This document shows, in pieces, positions 1 through 5,350 of a stretch of 5,350 bases of DNA. The notes below the pieces were generated by a model. It had not been told where the DNA came from and ran no database searches. It worked only from the letters and a program-made list of their open reading frames with translations. The stretch spans positions 1 through 5,350 of the forward strand of contig JAQBWG010000143.1 in the NCBI GenBank assembly GCA_027625225.1. The letters are read 5' to 3'. This DNA is from Chloroflexota bacterium. Lineage in GTDB: Bacteria; Chloroflexota; Dehalococcoidia; Lucifugimonadales; VGZR01. A program made the position numbers and the translations under genes. Each line of letters opens with the position of its first letter. Positions within the stretch are counted from its first letter, which is position 1.

Positions 1-429
1 GCCGGCTTGGTGAATTTGAAAGAACTGCTTGAAGAGCTTGTTGGCCCAGTTGGCGAAGAAGGCGAGACGCCAGAAGAAGAATTTGAAGCTATTGATCAGG
101 ATACCTTCCAGGTGGACGGAGGAATGTCGATCGATGAGGCCAATGAAGAGTTGGGCTTGAGCATACCGAAGGGTGATTACGATACCGTGGCGGGGTTTAC
201 TCTCGGAATGCTCGGCCATATCCCTGAAGAAGGTGAGCATTTTCACTACGACACCTTACGTTTTGAGATTCTTGAAATGAAGAACCTTAAAATTGAACAA
301 ATCAAGATTACACGCCATCTTTTCGAGAACCCTCAAGATGGCATTGAGTCAATCGAATCATCAACGAGTAAATATGATAGGTCTGAAAACGAAAATGGAA
401 CCTCAGGGTCTTCAAAGAAAACTGACTGA
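1..429 (+). CDS. HlyC/CorC-family CBS-domain membrane protein, C-terminal fragment (5' end outside window)
   Basis: The frame is open from the first base, so this is the last 142 residues of a longer protein whose start lies upstream. It opens with AGLVNLKELLEELVG, the characteristic end of the second CBS domain in the HlyC/CorC/CNNM (UPF0053, COG1253) family. An acidic linker (about residues 18-30) follows. Residues about 31-105 form a CorC_HlyC domain: a FQVDGGMSIDEANEELGL segment, then the typical DYDTVAGFTLGMLGHIPEEGE stretch split as DYDTVAGF and LGMLGHIPEEGE, and a closing strand RFEILEMKNLKIEQIKIT. The last ~35 residues are a Ser/Asn/Glu-rich, probably disordered tail. Full-length members have an N-terminal DUF21/CNNM transmembrane domain and two CBS domains and are linked to Mg2+/Co2+ transport or efflux; none of the membrane part is visible here. 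The end of the gene overlaps the likely start of tilS in another frame. The family assignment is firm; the transported ion is not known. Confidence 0.9.
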   Translation, partial: AGLVNLKELLEELVGPVGEEGETPEEEFEAIDQDTFQVDGGMSIDEANEELGLSIPKGDYDTVAGFTLGMLGHIPEEGEHFHYDTLRFEILEMKNLKIEQIKITRHLFENPQDGIESIESSTSKYDRSENENGTSGSSKKTD

Positions 430-1897
430 ATCTTCTGTTTTTGTCCACTCAAACGATAAGAAGGTTATTTCTAAGGTGCGCCGTGCAATCAAAAGCGCGA
501 TTGTTCAAGCTGAATTAACCGGTAAGTACTTGGTTGTTGGAATATCTGGTGGTCCTGACTCAGTAAGCTTGTTAGATGGACTGGTGAGCTTGCGTGACGA
601 ATTGAACCTGACGTTGCATGCTGCACATCTTAATCATGGCTTGCGAAGCGAGGCGGCTAAGAAGGATGCAGACTTCGTTGCTAAGCTGTCAGAAGTATAT
701 GGCGTTTCTCATACTCCTGGGTATGTGGATGTTCCAAAGCTACGGAGACAACAAAAGCTATCTGTTGAAGAGGCGGCGAGATTGGCTCGATACGACTTTC
801 TGGGACGGGTAACTGCTGACTTAAACGCCGATGCTATTGTGCTGGGTCATACGGCATCGGATCAAGCTGAGACGGTATTGCTCAATATCATTCGGGGAAC
901 AGGGCTATCGGGACTTCGTGGCATGGAAATGATTTCACAGCGCACATTCTCTGGGCATTCGAATCGATTATTCCGGCCATTACTCAAATTGTCCCGTAAG
1001 GAAATACTCGATTACTGCGAAGCGCGAAATCTTGAACCTCGATGGGATGAGACGAATGCTTCGGAAGAACTTGCGCGTGGTCGTCTTCGTCAAGTTCTTT
1101 TACCCGAACTAGAACAGCTCAACCCTTCTGTCGAAAAGGCTCTCGTACGTTTGAGTGAAAACGTATCTCGCGACCTGTTATTTATTGAAGAGCAAACAGA
1201 ATCTTTTTGGAAGAAGACTACACAAGTTCATAACCAATCCGTCCTGATTACTCGCAAAATATTTGCGTCTTTATCGCAAACCCTTCAGATGGGGATTCTG
1301 CGAAAAGCTGTTGCTACAGTCAAAGGAAATCTGGACGACCTTGAGCAAAATCATATTGAGAGCATGGCGCGACTTATTTGCGGCCCTGTTGGCCGTTCAC
1401 TTGATTTACCGGGCGGGGTGAGCTTTTCGGTAGGATACCAATCTGCGACTCTGAGTATTGGCAGCGACCTTTGTTCTGCTTCGCCTAAATTAGAAGGGAA
1501 GAATCCTCTTAGCGCGCAAGGCGTCACTCAGATTGGGCAGTGGAAATTTCATGCAGACGTCTGTTCCTTGGGGCAGGGCAGTAGTTTTTCTGACCGAAGT
1601 GAAGCTTTTCCGGATGGATTGACCGCACGGTTTTCGCTTCGCTTATTAAGCACACCATTGTTTGTTCGTTCGCGTGAACGTGGAGAGTACTTTCAACCTT
1701 TGGGAATGTCGGGACATAAAAAACTTCAAGACTTTATGGTAGACAGTAAAATTCCTCGCAGAGCCAGACAAGCAGTGCCTTTGGTCGTCACTCCAGACGA
1801 CATTGTCTGGGTCGTAGGCTGGCGAATCGCCGACTGGGCAAAAGTTCGTCAAGAGGACAGCGAATGCCTGGAAATTCGGGCAGAATTCGTTAGTTAA
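395..1897 (+). CDS. tilS: tRNA(Ile)-lysidine synthase TilS
   Basis: TilS ligates lysine to C34 of the CAU-anticodon tRNA-Ile using ATP, so that the tRNA reads AUA; it is cytoplasmic and generally essential in bacteria. Numbering from the ATG at 395 (500 aa): the PP-loop ATP site SGGPDS is at 51-56, HLNHGLR at 78-84, GHTASDQAET at 151-160, and RPLLKLSRKEI at about 194-204. DETN and the following RGRLRQVLLPEL (about 229-239) match the family's D-x-SN...RNRIR...LLPxL region, with Gly where Asn is usual. A TilS_C substrate-binding domain lies at about 420-486 (VRSRERGEYFQPLGMSGHKK, then VWVVGWRIADWAKV). The protein is complete. The start is uncertain: the frame stays open to TTG 293, with ATGs at 338, 374 and 395 and a GTG at 476. 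I chose 395 because it gives a modest N-terminal extension and a 35-nt overlap with the upstream gene; AGGT at 379-382 is a weak ribosome site. GTG 476 (473 aa) would start nearer to where other TilS proteins begin. It probably forms an operon with the upstream gene. Confidence 0.95.
   Translation: MEPQGLQRKLTESSVFVHSNDKKVISKVRRAIKSAIVQAELTGKYLVVGISGGPDSVSLLDGLVSLRDELNLTLHAAHLNHGLRSEAAKKDADFVAKLSEVYGVSHTPGYVDVPKLRRQQKLSVEEAARLARYDFLGRVTADLNADAIVLGHTASDQAETVLLNIIRGTGLSGLRGMEMISQRTFSGHSNRLFRPLLKLSRKEILDYCEARNLEPRWDETNASEELARGRLRQVLLPELEQLNPSVEKALVRLSENVSRDLLFIEEQTESFWKKTTQVHNQSVLITRKIFASLSQTLQMGILRKAVATVKGNLDDLEQNHIESMARLICGPVGRSLDLPGGVSFSVGYQSATLSIGSDLCSASPKLEGKNPLSAQGVTQIGQWKFHADVCSLGQGSSFSDRSEAFPDGLTARFSLRLLSTPLFVRSRERGEYFQPLGMSGHKKLQDFMVDSKIPRRARQAVPLVVTPDDIVWVVGWRIADWAKVRQEDSECLEIRAEFVS
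1894..1897. other. Shared convergent stop codons (TTAA)
   Basis: The palindrome TTAA provides TAA for tilS on the plus strand (1895-1897) and TAA for the nicotinamidase on the minus strand (1896-1894). The two coding regions therefore overlap by four bases tail to tail. No hairpin with a T-run is apparent near here in either direction, so any terminator must lie inside the opposing gene or transcripts must end by another means. Confidence 0.9.
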
Positions 1898-2439
1898 GAA
1901 GAACCCGACGCGCGGTTTGCATCCACTAACAATTTTGCTCCCAGAATCTTGTCCATGTGGCGCAACGCATTCCGGTGTGCTTCTTCATCGAACGATGCCA
2001 CGCAATTAGTAGGCACCTCTACGACATAGTCGCGGTTGCGAGCATCCGAGGTGGTGTGCATTACGCAGATGTCTGTGCACACTCCGCAAACGATGACCTT
2101 TTCAGGGTTGAGTTTCGCCAGTCGCTGTTCGAGGTCGGTGCCGAAAAAAGCGCTGTATCGCTTTTTAGGAATGTATACGCCTTCATAATTGGATAGCTCG
2201 CGAATGACTTCTGATTCCTCGGTTCCCTTGATGCAATGGGGAGGAAATACCTTGAACTCAAGGTCATCAGGGTCATGGTTGTCTGCGATAAAGAAAACCT
2301 TAGAACCTTTTGCCTGTTCCGTCTCGATGAGCCGCTTGATATTCGGAATGATGCCTCGGGCTTCCTCCCCACAGTACAAGTTATGGCCGGGCTCAAGGAA
2401 GCCCACCAACATATCAACGACAAGAACAGCATTTGCCAT
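1894..2439 (-). CDS. pncA: Nicotinamidase (isochorismatase-fold cysteine hydrolase)
   Basis: This 181-residue protein has the full catalytic set of the nicotinamidase branch of the isochorismatase superfamily: Asp9 (AVLVVDM), Lys92 (IPKKRYSAFFGTDL) and nucleophile Cys125 in GVCTDICV (119-126). Likely metal ligands are Asp53, His55 and His68 (FPPHC). Glu61, seven residues before His68, takes the place of the third histidine of M. tuberculosis PncA, as in the pneumococcal enzyme. Nicotinamidase hydrolyses nicotinamide to nicotinic acid and ammonia, feeding NAD salvage through the Preiss-Handler route. The metal-site segment and the length (about 180 aa) favour nicotinamidase over other family members such as isochorismatase or N-carbamoylsarcosine amidase; the exact substrate remains inferred. 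The ATG start is well supported by GGGAGG five bases upstream. The gene is the last of the minus-strand block and ends in the same TTAA as tilS. A gap of 72 nt separates it from the glycosyltransferase, so it may have its own promoter. Confidence 0.87.
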   Translation of the reverse strand: MANAVLVVDMLVGFLEPGHNLYCGEEARGIIPNIKRLIETEQAKGSKVFFIADNHDPDDLEFKVFPPHCIKGTEESEVIRELSNYEGVYIPKKRYSAFFGTDLEQRLAKLNPEKVIVCGVCTDICVMHTTSDARNRDYVVEVPTNCVASFDEEAHRNALRHMDKILGAKLLVDANRASGSS

Positions 2440-2444
2440 GACAT

Positions 2445-2450
2445 CCTCCC
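2445..2450 (-). promoter_or_regulatory. Shine-Dalgarno of the nicotinamidase gene
   Basis: Read on the minus strand, GGGAGG is followed by ATGTC and then the ATG at 2439, a five-base spacing. It is the strongest ribosome-binding site in the window. It settles the start in favour of 2439 over the ATG at 2444, which lies in another frame and within the spacer. Confidence 0.8.
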
Positions 2451-2451
2451 A

Positions 2452-2486
2452 TTACCGATGAAACGATAGTGCTCAATTCATCGTAA
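2452..2486 (-). promoter_or_regulatory. Imperfect inverted repeat upstream of the nicotinamidase
   Basis: The arms are TTACCGATGAA (2452-2462) and TTCATCGTAA (2477-2486). They pair over 10 bp with a single bulged base (C2455) and a 14-nt loop. ACGAT within the loop (2463-2467) could pair alternatively with ATCGT (2480-2484), which would break the main stem. In the minus-strand transcript the stem ends one base before the GGGAGG ribosome site. There is no T-run after it on either strand, so it does not look like an intrinsic terminator. It could be an operator, a translational control hairpin or chance; the sequence alone does not decide. The rest of the 72-nt gap shows no convincing promoter. 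Confidence 0.35.
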
Positions 2487-2511
2487 CGCCCATACAAGAA
2501 TGAGCAAAGGG

Positions 2512-3279
2512 TTATCTTTTTGTAGAGAGTTTTTCCTTTGCCTTTCGTAGTCCCCACAGCTTCATTCGTGCCAAGCCTTGAAGATCTTTTCGAGCTGTCG
2601 AAAAAACTTTAACCCTGCTGTCAGGGTCGTCAGTCCAGCGTACAGGGACCTCTTTGAGCTTATAACCGTTCTTCTCTGCGAGGATTAGCAACTCGGTATC
2701 GAAGAACCATCCCGGGTCTTCAACAAGCGGAATAAGGTCATTCACCGCTTTGCGTGTTACTCCCTTAAACCCGCACTGAGCATCACGGAACCGTACATTA
2801 AATAGCGCTCGAATAATGAGATTGTAGGTGCGAGAAATTATTTCTCGCTTCGTCGAACGTTCTTCTACAACAGCGCCTTTGATAAGCCGTGAACCGATAG
2901 CCACGTCATATCCACCAGTGTCCAACGCCTCAATGAGGGGTTTCAAATCGCTGAGATTGGTAGACATATCCACATCCATGTAGCAGACGATATCTACATT
3001 GCTTTCAAGCCAAGCCTTCTTAAGCGCGCGCCCACGCCCTCTTTGGTCGAGTCGGATGTAATCGAATCGCTCTTTGTATATTTCTTTAATGGATTTGAGT
3101 ATCTCCAATGTCCGGTCAGTAGAGCCGTTATCTGCGACTACAACCCGCCAGTCAAACTTATCGAAGTGATTGCCGAGATAACGATGGATCGTCCCTACAC
3201 TGACCGCGACAATCCTCTCCTCGTTGAGAACGGGTATTACGACATCGAGCGATTTTGAAGCAGGAGGTTGTTGGGTCAA
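2512..3279 (-). CDS. Family 2 glycosyltransferase, dolichyl-phosphate glucosyltransferase-like
   Basis: This 255-residue protein is a GT-A fold glycosyltransferase of family 2. Visible motifs in order: IPVLNEE (15-21) and DNGSTD (50-55) at the nucleotide-sugar site; GRGRALKKAW (81-90); the metal-binding DxD motif in MDVDMST (101-107, Asp102 and Asp104); IGSRL (128-132); RDAQCGFKG (165-173); WFFDTELL (191-198); and VPVRW (211-215). The DxDxST, DxQCGFK and VPVRW blocks are typical of the Alg5/polyprenyl-phosphate glycosyltransferase subgroup, so transfer of a sugar from a nucleotide donor to a lipid phosphate at the cytoplasmic membrane face is a reasonable inference; sugar and acceptor are unknown. 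No transmembrane helix is evident, unlike members with C-terminal membrane segments, so it is probably soluble or peripheral. The start is TTG, the only start-like codon in frame before the motifs, four bases after the purH stop and with no clear Shine-Dalgarno, suggesting translational coupling to purH. Sampled GC is lower than in purH. Confidence 0.9.
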   Translation of the reverse strand: MTQQPPASKSLDVVIPVLNEERIVAVSVGTIHRYLGNHFDKFDWRVVVADNGSTDRTLEILKSIKEIYKERFDYIRLDQRGRGRALKKAWLESNVDIVCYMDVDMSTNLSDLKPLIEALDTGGYDVAIGSRLIKGAVVEERSTKREIISRTYNLIIRALFNVRFRDAQCGFKGVTRKAVNDLIPLVEDPGWFFDTELLILAEKNGYKLKEVPVRWTDDPDSRVKVFSTARKDLQGLARMKLWGLRKAKEKLSTKR

Positions 3280-3283
3280 TGCT

Positions 3284-4825
3284 TTAGTGTCTGAAGTGGC
3301 GAATTCCGGTGAAAATCATCGCAACGCCCGCTTTGTCCGCGGTGGCAATCACCTCGTCGTCGCGGATTGACCCGCCCGGCTGTACGATTGCCGTGATACC
3401 TTCCTGCGAAGCCAAATCCACATTGTCCGGGAACGGGAAGAACGCATCGGACGCGAGAACACTGCCGTCCGTCTTGTTGCCGGCGGTGCGTGTAGCTAAA
3501 TGAACGCTATTTACCCGATTCGGCTGCCCGGCGCCGATGCCAAGGACCGCCCTGTTCCGAACGACGGCAATCGCGTTTGACTTGATATGTTTCACAGCCT
3601 TCCATGCAAATGCAAGGTCAAGCATCTCTGCCTCACTGGGCTCCTTCTTCGTCACAATTTGCCATTGACTTGGATTCTCGATGGGAATATCCGCCGATTG
3701 GAGCAAGAAGCCACCTGAGATTCGCCGCACATCTATGTCCTTGATTGGCCCCGCCGCTGACGAAGCTTCCAACACTCGCAGGTTTTTGCGTTGCTGCAGT
3801 AGTTTGAGCGCATCGGGCTCATAGCCTGGAGCAATCACGATTTCGAAAAACACCCCTTGCATAGCCTCGGCCGCTGCTAGTGTGACCGGACGATTGAATC
3901 CCACGATGCCGCCATAGGCGGAAACCGAGTCTCCCGCGAAAGCCTGCTTGTACGCTTTGACCTGATCTGTGTTCGCCGCCAATCCGCAGGGATTGCAATG
4001 CTTGATGATAGTCACAGCCTGTTCATCGAAGTCAGTTACCACCCGCCAGGCTGCATCGGCGTCGAGGATATTGTTGAACGAAAGCTCTTTTCCGTTGAGC
4101 TGCTTTGCATGTGCCACTCCCCCTGTACCAAGCACATCCGTGTAAAGGGCAGCAGCTTGATGAGGATTCTCCCCATATCGCAGTGCGGCAACCCGCCGAA
4201 GCCCTAAAGTCACCTCGGCCGACATCTCGTCGCCTTCGTTGTTGAGATACTGCGAAATGGCCGTGTCGTATAACGCCACGTGTTGAAACGCTTTACGGGC
4301 AAGGCGTTGACGTGCCTCCAAAGAGATTGCACTGGACTTTCCGGAAGCGAGTTCCTTCGCCACCCACTCGTAATCGTCAGGATTGGTCACTATCACAACA
4401 TGGGGGAAATTCTTCGCCGCTGCACGTACCATCGTGGGTCCGCCAATGTCTATGTTCTCAAGCGCTTCCGTAAGCGTGACACCCTCGCGGCTTACTGTAT
4501 GCACAAATGGATACAGGTTCACCACCACAAGGCCTATCGCCTCGATACCATGTTCGGCGAGTTGCTTGGCGTGTGCATCAATGTCGCGTCGGGCCAGAAT
4601 ACCGCCATGCACCTTCGGGTGCAGAGTCTTCACCCGGCCGTCGAGAATTTCAGGGAAGCCCGTTAGGTCCGACACCTGTGTGACCGGTACCTTGGCCTCA
4701 TCCCGGAGAGTGCGGAACGTCCCGCCGGTGCTGACCAGTTCGATACCGGACGTATTCAGGGCCTTCGCAAAATCTACGATTCCACGTTTGTCATAAACAC
4801 TTAAAAGAGCTTTCATATATCCCAT
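3284..4825 (-). CDS. purH: Bifunctional AICAR transformylase/IMP cyclohydrolase PurH
   Basis: PurH performs the last two steps of de novo IMP synthesis: formylation of AICAR from 10-formyl-THF, then ring closure of FAICAR. At 513 residues it has normal family length and is complete. The N-terminal cyclohydrolase (MGS-like) domain spans about 4-145: LLSVYDKRGI, STGGT (32-36), LDGRVKTLHPKVHGGIL (61-77), VNLYPF (102-107) and ENIDIGGPTMVRAAAKN (123-139). The transformylase domain follows: LRYGENPHQ (215-223), KQLNGKELSFNN (241-252), the catalytic KHCNPCG (275-281, Lys275 and His276), DSVSAYGGIVGFNRPV (299-314), VKHIKSNAI (411-419), GIGAGQPNRV (429-438), and ASDAFFPFPDN (458-468) to the end at GIRHFRH. 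Two starts are possible: ATG 4825, with AGGG only three bases upstream, or the in-frame ATG 4816 (MKALLSVYDK...), which matches the usual start of the family more closely. The difference is three residues. It follows purM by 22 nt, surely one operon. Confidence 0.98.
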   Translation of the reverse strand: MGYMKALLSVYDKRGIVDFAKALNTSGIELVSTGGTFRTLRDEAKVPVTQVSDLTGFPEILDGRVKTLHPKVHGGILARRDIDAHAKQLAEHGIEAIGLVVVNLYPFVHTVSREGVTLTEALENIDIGGPTMVRAAAKNFPHVVIVTNPDDYEWVAKELASGKSSAISLEARQRLARKAFQHVALYDTAISQYLNNEGDEMSAEVTLGLRRVAALRYGENPHQAAALYTDVLGTGGVAHAKQLNGKELSFNNILDADAAWRVVTDFDEQAVTIIKHCNPCGLAANTDQVKAYKQAFAGDSVSAYGGIVGFNRPVTLAAAEAMQGVFFEIVIAPGYEPDALKLLQQRKNLRVLEASSAAGPIKDIDVRRISGGFLLQSADIPIENPSQWQIVTKKEPSEAEMLDLAFAWKAVKHIKSNAIAVVRNRAVLGIGAGQPNRVNSVHLATRTAGNKTDGSVLASDAFFPFPDNVDLASQEGITAIVQPGGSIRDDEVIATADKAGVAMIFTGIRHFRH

Positions 4826-4847
4826 GAACCCTGTGTTGAAATAGTAA

Positions 4848-5350
4848 TTAGTTTAAGATGACTCGGTTGTCCGCATTGGCCTCGACAACCTCGCCTACAA
4901 CCCATGCCTTTGGAGTTTTTTGTAATATCGGGCCGGCTTGTTCCGGCGCACAGATAAGAACCATACCTAACCCCATGTTGAACACCCTGAACATCTCATC
5001 GCGTTCCACATTCCCGCTGTGTTGGATGATGTTGAAAATCGCGGGCACATCCCATGAACTGAGATTGACCCTTGCGCCCAGCCCTTTCGGTAACGCCCGG
5101 GGGATATTGTTATACAGCCCACCACCGGTGATATGTGACATCCCTTTTATCATGGACAACACAGGCTTAACCGTCGAATAGTATGGTGCATGCGGGGCTA
5201 ACAATGCTTCGCCAAGGCTCGTTCCCAAGTCGGACTCCATTTTGTGGAGAGGTGAAGGGTCGTCGTCGAGTCCAAAGATACGCCGTACCAGAGAATAGCC
5301 GTTCGTATGCAAACCGCTCGACGGCAAGCCGATAAATACATCGCCACGAA
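4848..5350 (-). CDS. purM: Phosphoribosylformylglycinamidine cyclo-ligase PurM (AIR synthetase), C-terminal part
   Basis: The frame runs off the right edge of the window, so the N-terminal half is missing. About 167 residues are present. They begin RGDVFIGLPSSGLHTNGYSLVRRIFG (split here as RGDVFIGLPSSG and LHTNGYSLVRRIFG), the hallmark junction into the C-terminal AIRS_C domain of PurM. Further family blocks are LLAPHAPYYSTVKPVL, KGMSHITGGGLYNNIPRALP (catalytic-domain glycine loop) and FRVFNMGLGMVLI, ending in VVGEVVEA and a short tail. PurM closes FGAM to AIR with ATP, the fifth step of de novo purine synthesis, in the cytoplasm. The apparent start-like codon at 5327 is an internal leucine (TTG), not the real start. 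It lies directly upstream of purH in the same orientation with a 22-nt gap, consistent with a purine operon whose earlier genes lie outside the window. Confidence 0.96.
   Translation of the reverse strand, partial: RGDVFIGLPSSGLHTNGYSLVRRIFGLDDDPSPLHKMESDLGTSLGEALLAPHAPYYSTVKPVLSMIKGMSHITGGGLYNNIPRALPKGLGARVNLSSWDVPAIFNIIQHSGNVERDEMFRVFNMGLGMVLICAPEQAGPILQKTPKAWVVGEVVEANADNRVILN

Noticed and set aside
2061..2444. Minus-strand open frame starting at the ATG at 2444, just upstream of the nicotinamidase start
   Set aside because: It is in another frame of the nicotinamidase, its product shows no family pattern, and its ATG is immediately next to the Shine-Dalgarno with too little spacing to be used.
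2189..2469. Plus-strand open frames of 77-90 codons across the start of the nicotinamidase and the gap before it
   Set aside because: They are antisense to a well-supported gene, lack ribosome sites and have composition typical of shadow frames.
2452..2486. Reading the inverted repeat as a rho-independent terminator for the glycosyltransferase operon
   Set aside because: The stem is AT-rich with a bulge and a large loop and has no T-run after it on either strand.
2487..2511. Possible minus-strand promoter (TTGCTC, 16-base spacer, TACGAT) before the nicotinamidase
   Set aside because: Matches to the sigma-70 consensus are poor and the -10 falls in the inverted repeat; not strong enough to annotate.
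4383..4796. Plus-strand open frame of 137 codons antisense to purH, and a similar one of 128 codons at 4280-4666
   Set aside because: Both lie wholly inside the conserved purH coding region, have no recognisable domain, and look like by-products of purH codon usage on the opposite strand.
1..5350. CRISPR array, tRNA/rRNA genes, insertion sequence, toxin-antitoxin or defence module
   Set aside because: No direct repeat series, RNA gene signature, transposase motif or terminal inverted repeats were seen; nearly every base is in a recognised housekeeping gene.

Overview
This window looks like an ordinary stretch of bacterial chromosome. It is densely coding, has moderate GC, and carries housekeeping genes with no mobile element, CRISPR array, RNA gene or phage feature that I can see. 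The protein set (bacterial TilS, bifunctional PurH, PurM, a CBS/CorC membrane-protein tail) is clearly bacterial. The style of the TilS and PurH sequences recalls Chloroflexota (Dehalococcoidia/SAR202-like lineages) to me. That is an impression from memory, not a computed placement, and it should be held loosely.

Layout: two convergent blocks meet near position 1895. The plus-strand block (1-1897) holds the C-terminal end of a HlyC/CorC-family CBS-domain membrane protein, followed by tilS (tRNA-Ile lysidine synthase), whose most likely start lies inside the end of the previous gene. The minus-strand block, read from right to left, holds the C-terminal part of purM (5350-4848), complete purH (4825-3284), a soluble family-2 glycosyltransferase of the dolichyl-phosphate-glucosyltransferase type (3279-2512), and an isochorismatase-fold nicotinamidase (2439-1894). 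The two blocks collide with no spacer: the tilS and nicotinamidase stop codons share the palindrome TTAA.

How the genes fit together: purM and purH catalyse the fifth and the last two steps of de novo IMP synthesis and are almost certainly co-transcribed (22-nt gap). The glycosyltransferase follows purH after only 4 nt, starts with TTG and has no clear Shine-Dalgarno, so it probably depends on translational coupling to purH, although its function is unrelated. The nicotinamidase (NAD salvage) lies beyond a 72-nt gap, the largest in the window. That gap contains an imperfect inverted repeat ending just before a strong Shine-Dalgarno, so this gene may have its own control. Sampled base composition is clearly higher in GC in purH than in the glycosyltransferase and tilS.

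I did not find a previously undescribed system. The items worth a second look are small: the shared stop codons, the hairpin before the nicotinamidase, the glycosyltransferase appended to a purine operon, and the uncertain tilS and purH starts.
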